DNA of 64,000 nucleotides, from the NCBI RefSeq assembly GCF_014931605.1, contig NZ_CP053382.1, positions 1,178,001 to 1,242,000 on the forward strand, written 5' to 3'. Position numbers and translations under genes: made by a program. This DNA comes from Halomonas sp. MCCC 1A13316. Its GTDB lineage: Bacteria; Pseudomonadota; Gammaproteobacteria; Pseudomonadales; Halomonadaceae. This document shows, piece after piece, positions 1-9,504 of this stretch (position 1 is its first letter; each line of letters opens with the position of its first letter). The notes beneath the pieces were generated by a model. That model was not told where the DNA came from. It saw nothing but the letters and a program-made list of their open reading frames with translations, and did not search any database.

Positions 1-822
1 GCGCTCGGCAATGCCATCGAAGCCAGCCAGTGCATCGGGTAATGGAGCCCCTTGTGCCGCTTCGGACGGCAGCAACTCGATCAGGTCGTCGATGACGATA
101 TCTGCGCCATGTGCCAGCAAATCCTCGCGCTGCCCGGCACGGTCGACCCCGACCACCAGACCGAAGCCCGCTCTGCTGGCGGCCTCCACCCCCGACAGGG
201 CATCTTCCACGGCAAAGGCCCGTTCTGGCGGTATGGCGAGTAGGCTGGCGGCGTGACTGAAGATGTCGGGGTGCGGCTTGCCGTTCAATCCCAGCCGCTC
301 CGAATCGATTCCGTCGACCACGGCATCGAACAGATGGTGCGCTCCCACCCCGGTGAGTACGACACGGGCATTCTTGCTCGAGGAGACCACGGCTGTCTTG
401 AGACCGGCAGCACGAATCGACTCGATGAACGCGATCGAGGAGGCGAAGACCTCGACGCCTTGGGAGGCCAGCAGCTGTTCGAAAAATCGCTGCTTGCGAT
501 TACCCAGACCGCATACGGTTTCCCGGTCCGCACTATCCTGCGGGGTGCCGAATGGCAAGTGAATCATGCGCGACTCAAGGAAGCTGCGTACCCCCTCGTA
601 GCGTGGCTTGCCATCGATATAGCGCCGGTAATCCTCGTTGGGGTCGAACGCCGCAAACGATACCCTGTCTTGTTCGACCCGCTCTGCGCGATAGGCATCG
701 AAGAGCCGCTGCCAGGCAAGGCAATGCAGGCGGGCGCTATCGGTCACGACCCCATCCAGGTCGAACACCCCCGCACGATAGCAAGTTAACGTCAGGTTGG
801 GCTTTGAATGTAACTGTTTCAT
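1..822 (-). CDS. HAD-family phosphatase, beta-phosphoglucomutase type (C-terminus cut by window edge)
   Basis: Opens at ATG 822 (MKQLHSKPNL...) and stays open to base 1, so only about 274 N-terminal residues are present. The HAD nucleophile motif FDLDGVVTDS lies near residue 20, the motif II Ser is in AVVSSSKN, and motif III/IV residues are in GKPHPDIF and FAVEDALSG. The family is the beta-phosphoglucomutase-like group linked to trehalose or kojibiose phosphorylases (GH65). Sequence continues past the usual end of the HAD core as LPDALAGFDGIAER, so a second domain probably follows, as in OtsB1-like proteins where this HAD domain precedes a trehalose-phosphatase. Sugar-phosphate substrate is inferred. 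Confidence 0.8.
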   Translation of the reverse strand, partial: MKQLHSKPNLTLTCYRAGVFDLDGVVTDSARLHCLAWQRLFDAYRAERVEQDRVSFAAFDPNEDYRRYIDGKPRYEGVRSFLESRMIHLPFGTPQDSADRETVCGLGNRKQRFFEQLLASQGVEVFASSIAFIESIRAAGLKTAVVSSSKNARVVLTGVGAHHLFDAVVDGIDSERLGLNGKPHPDIFSHAASLLAIPPERAFAVEDALSGVEAASRAGFGLVVGVDRAGQREDLLAHGADIVIDDLIELLPSEAAQGAPLPDALAGFDGIAER

Positions 823-950
823 CGAAGTCACCTGGCCGTGTTCGTTTCCATTCCCTGCTCCCTAAGTGTAGTGGGGCAGGGCGGCCACGTTTCCGTCGAC
901 TGTCATCTAGGCTGAGGGCATACACTTCTTTCAAGGCGAAAGGGAGGCCT

Positions 951-1160
951 ATGCGAAAAGGCAAGGAAGTAAGGAGCCAGGAAACGCGCAGCAAGGGGAT
1001 CTGGCTGGTCTGGATCGTGGTGGCCTTGTGCTACGCGGTGCCGTATACGCTGCTCGGCGACGTGCCGCGCTGGTACGGCAGCTTCCTGTTCTGGGCGTTG
1101 GCGGGGCTGGTCGTGATCGTGCTGAACGTCTTCCTCACCCGCGACTTCAAGGACCGGTGA
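951..1160 (+). CDS. Small DUF3311-like membrane protein paired with the symporter
   Basis: A 69-residue protein with a basic N-terminus (MRKGKEVRSQ) and two hydrophobic segments around residues 17-35 and 43-62. The start at 951 follows an AGGGAGG ribosome site a few bases upstream. The stop is one base before the ATG of the SSS symporter, so the two are almost certainly co-translated. Small two-helix proteins of the DUF3311 type are regularly encoded just before sodium-solute symporters and are thought to be accessory subunits. The family assignment is by size, topology and position. Confidence 0.75.
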   Translation: MRKGKEVRSQETRSKGIWLVWIVVALCYAVPYTLLGDVPRWYGSFLFWALAGLVVIVLNVFLTRDFKDR

Positions 1161-1161
1161 C

Positions 1162-2658
1162 ATGACCGTTTCCCTCGTGTGGTGGGCCATCGCAGGCTAT
1201 CTGGCGATCGCCATCGTCATTGCCTTTCTGTCGCGTCAGGGCAAGAGCCAGGACATGTCGGGCTACTTCCTCGGCAATCGGCAGATGAACGGCTTCGTCT
1301 CGGCGCTCAGCTACAGTGCGACCACCTACAGCGCCTTCATGATGGTGGGGCTGGCGGGGCTGACCTACGCCGGTGGCGTGGGGGCGCTGGGCTTCGAGAT
1401 CGTCTACTTTGCCGGGGTCTCGCTGGTGGCGGTGTTCGGGCCGCGCTTCTGGGCCGTGGGCAAGGCCTTCGGCTTCGTCACCCCCAGCGAGATGCTGGGC
1501 CGGCGCTACGACAGCCGGGCGGTGGCGATTGTGGTGGCGCTCTCCAACTGCCTGTTCCTGATTCCCTACGCGGCGGTGCAGCTTGCCGGCATCGGCTACC
1601 TGCTGCAGGGCACCACCCAGGGCGCGGTGCCCTTCACCGCCGGGGTGCTGCTGGCCACGGCGCTGGCGCTATTTTTCTCCTATATCGCCGGCATCCGTTC
1701 GGTGATGTGGACCGACTCGCTGCAGGCGATCATGATGATCGTGGCGTCCACGCTGGTGACCTTCCTGGTCATTCAGGGGCTAGGCGGCTTTCAGGTACTG
1801 TTCGATACGCTGGCGGCGGAGCGCCCCGAGATGCTGGTGGTGCCGGGGGAGGGGCTGTTCACCTTCACCACCTTCCTGGGCCTGACCATTCCGTGGTTCT
1901 TCTTCAGCCTTTCCAACCCTCAGGTCAGCCAGCGCCTGTTCATGCCGGCGTCGCTCTCGGCGATGCGCCAGATGCTGCTCGGCTTCCTGGTCTTCGGCTT
2001 CATCTACACCCTGGTCTCGGTGCTGTGGGGACTCTCCGCCGTGGTCGCCTTTCCGGGGCTCGACAACGCAGACCTGGCCACGCCATCGCTGCTGACCTCC
2101 GGTCACGTGCCGCCCCTGCTGGGCGTGATCGTAATGATCGGCATCCTGGCGGCGGCGGTCTCGACCATCGACTCGATCATGCTGACGCTCTCCTCGATGG
2201 TGGCCCGCGACGTCTACGGCAATCTCAAGCCGGGCAGCAGCGAGGCGCGCCAGCTCACCGTCGGCAAGTGGGTCATCCCGGTCATTGCGCTGCTGGCGCT
2301 GGGCTTCGCCGAACTGCAGCTGAGCCTGATCGCGGTGCTCTCGGTGGCCGCGTCGGCCGGGCTCGTGGCCGTGGTGCCGGCCATCATCGGGGCCTTCTAT
2401 TGGCGCCAGGGCACCGCCACCGGCGTGCTGGTAAGCGTTATCGTTGCCAGCGCCTTCGTGCTGTTCGTCTACGCCATCGGCAACAGCTTCCTGGGGCTGC
2501 CGGCAGGAGTGTGGGGTATCGTCGTCGCGAGCCTGACCTTCGTCGGCGTCAGCTTGGCGAGCCGGCCTGCGCATGCCGCGGCGGACGAATTCCTGGCCGC
2601 CGTACCGCAGAGCCCCGGGCGGACGCTGCGGGTGGTGGAGAAGGGCGGCGAGCGCTAG
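1162..2658 (+). CDS. Sodium:solute symporter (SSS family)
   Basis: A 498-residue inner-membrane protein with about 13 hydrophobic segments, the normal size for SSS transporters. The core motif of TM8, AAAVSTIDSIMLTLSSM at about residues 328-346, carries the Ser/Thr residues of the Na2 site. It starts one base after the small DUF3311-like gene. It should import an organic solute with sodium, a usual strategy in halophiles. The substrate cannot be read from the sequence; pantothenate, proline or an organic acid are all possible in this family. No regulator is adjacent. Confidence 0.88.
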   Translation: MTVSLVWWAIAGYLAIAIVIAFLSRQGKSQDMSGYFLGNRQMNGFVSALSYSATTYSAFMMVGLAGLTYAGGVGALGFEIVYFAGVSLVAVFGPRFWAVGKAFGFVTPSEMLGRRYDSRAVAIVVALSNCLFLIPYAAVQLAGIGYLLQGTTQGAVPFTAGVLLATALALFFSYIAGIRSVMWTDSLQAIMMIVASTLVTFLVIQGLGGFQVLFDTLAAERPEMLVVPGEGLFTFTTFLGLTIPWFFFSLSNPQVSQRLFMPASLSAMRQMLLGFLVFGFIYTLVSVLWGLSAVVAFPGLDNADLATPSLLTSGHVPPLLGVIVMIGILAAAVSTIDSIMLTLSSMVARDVYGNLKPGSSEARQLTVGKWVIPVIALLALGFAELQLSLIAVLSVAASAGLVAVVPAIIGAFYWRQGTATGVLVSVIVASAFVLFVYAIGNSFLGLPAGVWGIVVASLTFVGVSLASRPAHAAADEFLAAVPQSPGRTLRVVEKGGER

Positions 2659-2705
2659 CCTGAACGGAAATACGCAAGCTATTTTTCACGCAAACGGAAG
2701 ACGAC

Positions 2706-3905
2706 ATGGGCGAGACCTACCGCGAAGGGCCGATTATCCGGTCGTTGCTGGATACCGACTGGTACAAGCTGACCATGATGCAGGGGGTCCATCACCAGTA
2801 CCCCAATGCCAGCGTGACCTGGGAGTTCCGCTGTCGCGATGCCGAGCCGCTGGAGCGCTACATTCCCGAGATTCGCGAGCAGATCGACCGGCTCGCCACG
2901 CTGCAGCTGTCCCGCGAGGAGTCGGACTACCTGGCGAGCTTCGCCTACATGTCGCCCGACTTCATCCGCTTCCTGGAGCTGTTCCGCTTCCGGCCGGAGT
3001 ACGTCCGGGTCGGCATGCAGGGCAGCGAGCTGTGCATCGTCATCGACGGGCCGTGGTCGCACAGCATCTTGTTCGAGATCGTGATACTCGCCATCATCAG
3101 CGAGGTGCGCAATCGCACTCTCTATCCCGAAGTCGAGATCGACCAGGCCGTGGCCCAGCTGCGCCGCAAGCTCGATAGCCTGCGCGAGGCCTACACGCCC
3201 GAACAGCTTGCCGGCTTCAACCTGGCCGATTTCGGCACGCGCCGGCGCCTCTCCCAACCGGTGCAGGAGGCGATCGTCGAGGTGATGGAGGCGGAGTTCC
3301 CGGGCAACTTCGTCGGCACAAGCAACGTCGACATCGCGCGGCGTCACGATATCAGCCCGATGGGCACTATGGCTCACGAATGGGTCATGGCGCACCAGCA
3401 ACTGGGCAGTCGCCTGGTGGACAGCCAGCGGGCCGCGCTGGAGGCCTGGGTGCAGGAGTATCGCGGCTACCTGGGCATCGCCTTGACCGACACGGTCACT
3501 CTCGATGCCTTTCTGCGCGACTTCGACCTCTACTTCGCCAAGCTATTCGATGGGCTGCGCCACGACAGCGGCGACCCGCTGTGGTTTGCCGAGAAGTGCA
3601 TTCGCCACTACGAGTCATTGGCCATCGACCCGATGACCAAGACGCTGATCTTCAGTGACAGCCTGACCTTCGACAAGGCCATGCACATCAAGACGGCACT
3701 GGAGGGACGCATCCGCACCAGCTTCGGCATCGGCACCAACCTGACCTGCGACGTGCCGGGCGTGAAGCCGATGAATATCGTGATCAAGATGGTCTCGTGC
3801 AATGGCCAGCCGGTGGCCAAGATCTCCGATTCGCCGGGCAAGACCATGTCGCGCGACGAGAGTTACGTGAGCTACCTCAAGCACGTCTTCGGCCTGGAGG
3901 CGTAG
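2706..3905 (+). CDS. pncB: Nicotinate phosphoribosyltransferase
   Basis: A 399-residue protein matching PncB length. It makes nicotinate mononucleotide from nicotinate and PRPP in the cytoplasmic NAD salvage (Preiss-Handler) pathway. Diagnostic stretches are [13 protein letters not shown] at residues 14-26, FGTRRRLS near 178, the histidine-containing [15 protein letters not shown] near 219-233, and GLRHDSGDP near 283. The start ATG has GGAAG upstream. It stands alone, 47 bases after the symporter, and is followed by a hairpin shared with the convergent DUF892 gene. Confidence 0.95.
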   Translation: MGETYREGPIIRSLLDTDWYKLTMMQGVHHQYPNASVTWEFRCRDAEPLERYIPEIREQIDRLATLQLSREESDYLASFAYMSPDFIRFLELFRFRPEYVRVGMQGSELCIVIDGPWSHSILFEIVILAIISEVRNRTLYPEVEIDQAVAQLRRKLDSLREAYTPEQLAGFNLADFGTRRRLSQPVQEAIVEVMEAEFPGNFVGTSNVDIARRHDISPMGTMAHEWVMAHQQLGSRLVDSQRAALEAWVQEYRGYLGIALTDTVTLDAFLRDFDLYFAKLFDGLRHDSGDPLWFAEKCIRHYESLAIDPMTKTLIFSDSLTFDKAMHIKTALEGRIRTSFGIGTNLTCDVPGVKPMNIVIKMVSCNGQPVAKISDSPGKTMSRDESYVSYLKHVFGLEA

Positions 3906-3956
3906 TGCTCGCGCTCAACCTCGCTGGGTAAAGGAAGTTGCCTAGTCGAAAGATCG

Positions 3957-3979
3957 GGCAGGCCGAGAGCCGGCCTGCC
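3957..3979. terminator. Bidirectional hairpin between convergent pncB and DUF892 genes
   Basis: A perfect 9-bp stem (GGCAGGCCG / CGGCCTGCC) with a 5-base loop lies in the 92-base gap between two convergent genes. There is no long T-run on the plus side; on the minus side a short ATCTTTC follows. Likely a two-way terminator. Confidence 0.6.
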
Positions 3980-3997
3980 GCGAGGATAAGAAAGCGC

Positions 3998-4489
3998 TTA
4001 GCTCGCCTTCCTGTTGATGTCCTGCTTGGCCATCTTGCTCAGTTTGTCATCGGTGGCCTTCTCCTCCTTGAGCGTTTCGGCCAGGATCTCCTTGGCCTTG
4101 GTGTGCCCCAACTGCTCGGCTAGTTCGCACAGCGTGCCGTAGGTGGCGATCTCGAAGTGCTCCACTTTCTGAGCCGCGGCGATCAGGCCGGCATCACGCA
4201 GAGGACCCTTCTCGGTGGCATCGATCAGCTCTTCCCCTTCCTGAATCAGACTTTCCATGGCATGGCTCTTGAGGCGTTTGACGCGGATGTCGGGGATGGA
4301 GTCGGCAGCTTGTTCGATGCGCTCTAACTGGCCCTGGGTTTCCTCGAGGTGATGCTGAAAAGCCTCGACCAGCTTCGGGTCATCGGCGGCACGGGCCATC
4401 TTGGGCAGTGCACGGGTGATCTGCTTCTCGGCGCTGTTGGTCTCGGAGAGCAGGCGTACGAAAAGTTCCTGGGGGCTATCGATCTTCAT
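3998..4489 (-). CDS. DUF892 ferritin-like protein (YciE/YciF family)
   Basis: A 163-residue helical protein. The chosen start, ATG 4489 (MKIDSPQELF), is preceded by a near-perfect AAGGAGGA ribosome site, so a longer upstream reading is rejected. Repeated E/H positions (ELFVRLLSETNSAEKQ, HHLEETQGQLERIE, KVEHFEIATYGTL, DKLSKMA) fit the four-helix ferritin-like fold of YciE/YciF, stress-induced proteins of unclear chemistry that may bind metal. In enterobacteria these are RpoS-dependent; no such promoter is proved here. It is monocistronic. Confidence 0.85.
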   Translation of the reverse strand: MKIDSPQELFVRLLSETNSAEKQITRALPKMARAADDPKLVEAFQHHLEETQGQLERIEQAADSIPDIRVKRLKSHAMESLIQEGEELIDATEKGPLRDAGLIAAAQKVEHFEIATYGTLCELAEQLGHTKAKEILAETLKEEKATDDKLSKMAKQDINRKAS

Positions 4490-4619
4490 GTGTCCTCCTT
4501 TTCGCTTGGTAAAGCATTCCTTTGTCTGGCTTCTACAACGTAGCAATGCTACGGCTTTTATACGGTATTCATCGGTTGCTTTATGTGACTCAGCACTTGC
4601 GAAGTAAGCGATGCCGATC

Positions 4620-5759
4620 TCAAGCGCTGTCGTCCTCGAGCGGCGCGAGGCGTATCAGCTTGCCGTTCGCTTCGTCGGTGAGGACGTAGACCAACCCATC
4701 CGGCCCCAGCTCGACGTCGCGAATGCGAGCGCCAAGTGGGATACGCTCTTCATTGGTGACCGCTTCGCCGTCCAGGGTGATGCGCACCAAGCCCTGCTCC
4801 GAGAGCCCGCCGATCAACATGCTGCCTTGCCACTCCGGCAGGGTGTCGCCGGTATAGAAGGCCATGCCGGAAGGCGAGATGACCGGTGTCCACTGCTTCA
4901 CCGAATCCGCGTAGCCGTCGTCATCGCTGGGGTCGGGGATGTCCTCGCCGTCATAGTGTTTGCCCCAGCTCACCTCAGGCCAACCATAGTTGCGTCCCGC
5001 CTCGGGCCGATTGAGCTCGTCGCCGCCCAGCGGGCCGAACTCGGCGATCCACAGCTCGCCCGTCTCGGGATGGAGGGCGGCGCTCTCGATATTGCGGTGG
5101 CCGTAGGACCAGATCTCGTCGCGGGCCTCTGCGTCATCGAGGAAGGGGTTACCGTCGGCCGGCGTGCCGTCATCGTTGAGGCGCACGACGGTGCCCAGGT
5201 GGTTGGACAAATCCTGGGCCGGGTCGAACTGGAAGCGTTCGGCCAGGGTGAGGAAAAGCGTACCATCGTCGGCAAAGACGATGCGGCCGCCGAAGTGGTT
5301 CTTGTGCTCGACCCTCGGCTCCATGCGGAAGACGACTTCGAAGTCCTCGAGCCGGTTGTCGTTGAGTCGAGCCCGGCCCAGCGCCGTGGTCGCGCCTCCG
5401 TCGCCGGGCTCCGAGAAGGAGAGATAGACCTGCTGGTTGGATTCGAAATCGGGGTGCAGGGCGACATCCAGCAGCCCGCCCTGGCCTTGGTTGAACACCT
5501 CGGGTACGCCCTCGAGCGGGTCGGAGAGCTTTTCCTCTTGCGAGAGGAGCCGCAGGCGCCCCTCGCGCTCGGTGATCAGCAGTTGGCCGTTGGGCAGAAA
5601 CGCCATGCCCCATGGATGCACGAGCCCATCCACAACGGTTTCGAGACCCAGGGCGCCGGCCTCGGTCTGAACGGACTCCTTCGGTTGCGCTAAAACGTGT
5701 GGAGACAGGGAAAAGGCAACGGCAGCCAAGCCGAGTGCAGCGGCCGGAATGGTTCGCAT
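4620..5759 (-). CDS. PQQ-dependent aldose sugar dehydrogenase (YliI/GSDH-like beta-propeller)
   Basis: A 379-residue protein with a Sec signal peptide (about residues 1-24, ending HVLAQ), so it acts in the periplasm. The mature part is a six-bladed beta-propeller of the soluble glucose/sorbosone dehydrogenase family: VHPWGMAFLPNGQLLITER near residue 48, HKNHFGGRIVFADDGTL near 150, the catalytic-region motif YGHRNIESAALHP near 213 and SPSGMAFYTG near 293. It oxidises aldose sugars using PQQ. The ATG has AAGGAGGA upstream. No PQQ synthesis genes are in the window. Confidence 0.88.
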   Translation of the reverse strand: MRTIPAAALGLAAVAFSLSPHVLAQPKESVQTEAGALGLETVVDGLVHPWGMAFLPNGQLLITEREGRLRLLSQEEKLSDPLEGVPEVFNQGQGGLLDVALHPDFESNQQVYLSFSEPGDGGATTALGRARLNDNRLEDFEVVFRMEPRVEHKNHFGGRIVFADDGTLFLTLAERFQFDPAQDLSNHLGTVVRLNDDGTPADGNPFLDDAEARDEIWSYGHRNIESAALHPETGELWIAEFGPLGGDELNRPEAGRNYGWPEVSWGKHYDGEDIPDPSDDDGYADSVKQWTPVISPSGMAFYTGDTLPEWQGSMLIGGLSEQGLVRITLDGEAVTNEERIPLGARIRDVELGPDGLVYVLTDEANGKLIRLAPLEDDSA

Positions 5760-5932
5760 CGTGAGAGTTCCTCCTTGAAGGGCATTGTCTTCAAGGTAAA
5801 CGTTCGGCCCCGTCTGACAAGCGCAGCGAAGCGCGGGCCGGGCCCGGCAACATCGCCCACGCGTTAGCGCAGCCTCGGTGGGGCAACTATAACTGTGGGC
5901 AGGAGCCTGATTTGCCGACGGAAGGAGTCGTT

Positions 5933-7423
5933 ATGGAAGCGATATGGAAGCTGGGCAGCCGCGGTGTGGCCGAACATCCTCACCTGACCGAAGAGATCGA
6001 GGTGGACGTCGCCATCATCGGTGCCGGGATCACCGGACTCACCGCGGCGCTGGCGCTGGCCGAAGCGGGGCAGCGGGTCATGGTGTTGGAGGCTGCTACG
6101 GTGGGGGGCGGCGTGACAGGCGGTTCCACAGGCAATCTCTACGCCATGCTGGCCTCGGGACAGGCGCCTCTGCGCCGCAAGTGGGGCGACGAGGTGGCAG
6201 CCAGCGTGGTTCGGGCCAGGACCGAAGCCGTCGACCATATCGAGGCGACGATCGAGCGCCTTGGCATCGAGTGCCAGTTCAAGCGTCAGCCGGCCTATCG
6301 CCTGTCGACAGAGGACCGGCAGCATGCCCGGCACGACCTGAACGAGGAACTCGATGCCCTGATCAGCGCCGGCCTCGATGCCGAAATGATCGAGGACGCC
6401 GGATTACCCTTCGATAGCTGGGGCATTCGTATCGCCTACCAGGCACAGTTCAACCCGCTGCACTACGTCGAAGGCTTAGCCGGTCGCCTGCAGAGCGAGG
6501 GCGTGGTGATCGTGCAGCACTGCCCGGTGCGCGAGGTCGATCCGGATAGCGGCATCGTCAGAACCGACGAGGCCAGCGTCGCCGCGAAGCATATCGTGCA
6601 AGCCACCCATACACCCAAAGGCATCAACCTGGTCCAGGCGGGCATGCTGGTAACCCGGGAGTATGCCGTCAGCGCCAAGCTGAGGAGCGGCGAGTATCCC
6701 GAAGGCATCTTTTGGGTGCTTGATCCCTTTCACTCGCTGCGCAGTTACCGCCACGGCGACCAGCGCTACCTGATGGTAATCGGCGAGAAGCATCCACTCG
6801 GACACCACCAGATCGAAGCCTACCGCAACCTGCGCGAATACCTCGAAACTCACTTCGATGTGGAAAGCTTCGCCTTTCAATGGTCTGCCCAGCAATACAG
6901 CTCGCCCGACGGGCTGCCTTACATTGGCCGCATGCATGGCCACGACAACCTTTACATGGCGACCGGCTTCGCCGCCGACGGCCTGATATGGGGCACCCTC
7001 GCCGGCAGGATCATCGCCGACCAGATACTCGAGCGCGACAATCCCTGGCATGCCCACTTCGGGGCGCGGCGTATCACGCCGGGTAAATCAGCGCTGCAGT
7101 ACGTCAAGGAGAATGTCACCGTCACCAAGCACATGGTCAAGGACTACCTGGGTATCGAGAAACTCGACACCTTCGACGACATCGAGCCGGGGCAGGGTCG
7201 GGTGGCTACCGTGGATGGCGAGAAGCTCGCCATCCATCGCACCGAAACCGGTGAACTCAAGACCCTGTCCGCAGTGTGCCCGCACATGAAGTGCATCGTG
7301 CACTGGAACCCCAGCGAATCGACATGGGATTGTCCCTGCCATGGCAGCCGCTTCGATACCGACGGCGAGGTGATCGAAGGCCCTGCCTACCATCCCCTAG
7401 CGCCGCCTGAGGAGCGCCAATAG
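5933..7423 (+). CDS. FAD-dependent oxidoreductase with C-terminal Rieske [2Fe-2S] domain
   Basis: A 496-residue fusion. The N-terminal DadA-type flavoprotein has the dinucleotide motif AIIGAGITGLTAALALAEAG near residue 28 and ends with YMATGFAADGLIWGTLAG near 350. The last 80 residues are a Rieske domain with ligands in CPH (CxH) and CPCH (CxxH). ATG 5933 is chosen over the upstream TTG at 5912 because GGAAGGAG sits 5 bases before it. Cytoplasmic amine or amino-acid oxidation with electron transfer through the cluster is likely, substrate unknown. The architecture is known from other bacteria. It is convergent with the PhoD-like gene. Confidence 0.9.
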   Translation: MEAIWKLGSRGVAEHPHLTEEIEVDVAIIGAGITGLTAALALAEAGQRVMVLEAATVGGGVTGGSTGNLYAMLASGQAPLRRKWGDEVAASVVRARTEAVDHIEATIERLGIECQFKRQPAYRLSTEDRQHARHDLNEELDALISAGLDAEMIEDAGLPFDSWGIRIAYQAQFNPLHYVEGLAGRLQSEGVVIVQHCPVREVDPDSGIVRTDEASVAAKHIVQATHTPKGINLVQAGMLVTREYAVSAKLRSGEYPEGIFWVLDPFHSLRSYRHGDQRYLMVIGEKHPLGHHQIEAYRNLREYLETHFDVESFAFQWSAQQYSSPDGLPYIGRMHGHDNLYMATGFAADGLIWGTLAGRIIADQILERDNPWHAHFGARRITPGKSALQYVKENVTVTKHMVKDYLGIEKLDTFDDIEPGQGRVATVDGEKLAIHRTETGELKTLSAVCPHMKCIVHWNPSESTWDCPCHGSRFDTDGEVIEGPAYHPLAPPEERQ

Positions 7424-7434
7424 GGTCAGCTGCA

Positions 7435-7481
7435 GAGCGTTAGCGAGCCGCTCGAAATCCGCCGCTGCTTGCCTAACGCTC
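7435..7481. terminator. Long hairpin between convergent genes
   Basis: The arms GAGCGTTAG (7435-7443) and CTAACGCTC (7473-7481) are a perfect 9-bp inverted repeat separated by 29 bases, spanning the gap between the FAD/Rieske gene and the stop of the PhoD-like gene. Position suggests transcription stop for both, but there is no T-run. Confidence 0.4.
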
Positions 7482-9398
7482 CCGGGCGGGAGGGAAACCC
7501 ACCTCGAAGCCGCGAGCGTCGAGATGACGGATATCGCTTGGGCGTCCTGCGTCGTCGAAATCGACCAAACCGATGCCGCTGCCGTTCCACAGCCGTTCAC
7601 CCGCCTTGGCACGGTCGGGGTCGCGCGGATGTATCGCCAGCCGCCGGCGCTTGGTGAACCAGTTGAGCGGCGAGCGCGGCGAGTAGAGCCAGCGATTGAG
7701 TCGGTCGAACCAGTCGAGCAGGGTATCGGGAAAGGCGTTCTTGATGCCGCTTGAAGTGATCTGCCAGAGCCGCGGACCTTCTTTCCGTTGCCGCAGCTGA
7801 ATGTCGTAGGCGAAGGAGTAGTGCACGTCGCCGGAGAGAATGACGTAGTTACCCGGCGTGCGTGAATGACGAAAGATATTGAGCATGACGCTCGCGGCGC
7901 CACGATGGGCCATCCAGTTCTCGGCATCCACCATCAGCGGCTTGCCGGCCAGGACGAAGAGACGCTGCACGGCCTCGATGAGCTTGACGCCGAACATGGG
8001 GGCGGGAGAGACGATGATCGCCGAAGGGGCGTCGATCATGGCCTCCTGAAGCTCGATCAGCGCCTCCCAGTCCATCAGGCCCGAGGGGCGGGTCGGGTGG
8101 CGTTCGCTGCGCCAGCGCCGCGTGCGGGTATCCAGTACCAGCAGCGGAGGCGGGCCCGGAATATGGAATTCCCAGCCTTGAAAGTGCCGCAGTCGCCGCA
8201 GCAGGTCGTCCTGCTCCTCGGCAAGGAGCCATCCCTCCCGCTGCCGGGCCTGCTCCATCAACTCCGCGCCGCGTGCGGTGAGTTCGGCCAGGCGGTCGGG
8301 GTCGTTGCCCCAGCCCTGGCAGAACAGATAGGCGAGCATGGCATTGCCGATGATGCGTCGTGAAAAGGGGTGGCCGTAGGCGAGATGTTCCCAGTCGGCG
8401 GTGAGATTCCAGTCGTCGGTCACGTCGTGATCGTCGAAGATCATCAGCGTGGGCAGGTGGGCAAGTAGCCGAGCGCCGGCGGGCAGGCCCTCCACGAATC
8501 GCTCGATGATGCCCCGCTCGGCCTGGAAGCGCTGGTGGTTCTCGCCGTCGAGAGGGGGAGGGTTCGTCTCGACCAGGCGCCAAGGCACGGGCGACCATGC
8601 CAGCAGGTACATGGCCATGACCTCGGCGAAGGTGATCAAGTGGTTGTGCGCGTTGGCCGTGGTGAATACCGGCTTGCGCACGCCGCCGAAGAAACGCTCG
8701 CGCAGGGCGGTGCCGCTCTCGGTGTCCGGCAGCAGCGCCGCACGCTGATAGTAGGTGTTTTCGTCGCCATAGAGCGCCTGGCTGTCGGGTGCCGTGGCGC
8801 CCTCCAGCGTTTCGTCGAACAGCCCCAGCCGTGCGATCAGCGCATGAATGGCCACAAGCATGGGGCCGGCCACGTCATCGGCATAGATCTGGTCGCCGGT
8901 CATCAGCAGCCAGGCCGGCCACTCCTGCGGTTTCCGGCGCCGTTCGGCGAGCCAGGTGTCGGCGCACACCAGGCCGTCGGGTCCGTCGTGATGCGGCTTG
9001 CGGCAGGAACCGTGCAGCAGGCGGTGGTGGCGCTCACCCAGCACGAAGCTCGGGTAGCTCGTGCCTTCATGCAGCAGGTGCGGCGCCCAGTCTGCGATGC
9101 CGCATTCACCGGCTTCGCCGAGTACCTTCAGGTCGTAGTCGATCAGCGTGCCGGTGGGCAGCGGGGTGCCCAGGGAAACGTCGATCAAGTGCAGCCAGGC
9201 ATGACGCCCCACCGGGATACGCTGCAGCCGCTCCTCGCCCAGCAGCAAACGCCGCGGTGGGTGGCCCCCGGGGTGCAGCATGAGAGAGAGCTCGAGAGGA
9301 CGAGAGCCCACCAGCCACAGGACCAGGCGTTCGGTCGTCAAGCGGCGCAGCAGCGGACCGGCCAGCACGTCGGGCAAGGGCGGGGCATCATGACTCAT
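7473..9398 (-). CDS. PhoD-like metallophosphatase (alkaline phosphatase D family)
   Basis: A 641-residue protein. The metallophosphatase core is marked by LLMTGDQIYADDV near residue 185, FDDHDVTDDWN near 345 and the histidine in LSGDVHYSFAYD near 532. ATG 9398 is used because AGGAGA lies 6 bases upstream; a TTG directly before it is not needed. There is no clear signal peptide or Tat motif, unlike classical PhoD, so it may be cytoplasmic. The roughly 150-residue N-terminal part is a beta-rich domain also seen in related bacterial proteins. It is divergent from nnrU, 106 bases away. Substrate unknown. Confidence 0.85.
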   Translation of the reverse strand: MSHDAPPLPDVLAGPLLRRLTTERLVLWLVGSRPLELSLMLHPGGHPPRRLLLGEERLQRIPVGRHAWLHLIDVSLGTPLPTGTLIDYDLKVLGEAGECGIADWAPHLLHEGTSYPSFVLGERHHRLLHGSCRKPHHDGPDGLVCADTWLAERRRKPQEWPAWLLMTGDQIYADDVAGPMLVAIHALIARLGLFDETLEGATAPDSQALYGDENTYYQRAALLPDTESGTALRERFFGGVRKPVFTTANAHNHLITFAEVMAMYLLAWSPVPWRLVETNPPPLDGENHQRFQAERGIIERFVEGLPAGARLLAHLPTLMIFDDHDVTDDWNLTADWEHLAYGHPFSRRIIGNAMLAYLFCQGWGNDPDRLAELTARGAELMEQARQREGWLLAEEQDDLLRRLRHFQGWEFHIPGPPPLLVLDTRTRRWRSERHPTRPSGLMDWEALIELQEAMIDAPSAIIVSPAPMFGVKLIEAVQRLFVLAGKPLMVDAENWMAHRGAASVMLNIFRHSRTPGNYVILSGDVHYSFAYDIQLRQRKEGPRLWQITSSGIKNAFPDTLLDWFDRLNRWLYSPRSPLNWFTKRRRLAIHPRDPDRAKAGERLWNGSGIGLVDFDDAGRPSDIRHLDARGFEVGFPPARER

Positions 9399-9504
9399 CA
9401 AGGTCTCCTGTGTGGCGGCCGGGCTTCGCCGTCGCTGGCGAATGACACACCAAGTGAGTAGGCTTGGCTACGTTTCGTTCATTCTTTTCGATGGAGGCAC
9501 TGCC

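Noticed and set aside
1780..2574. 264-residue minus-strand reading inside the SSS symporter
   Set aside because: Very Arg/His/Gln/Asp-rich, a typical antisense artefact of a GC-rich membrane protein gene.
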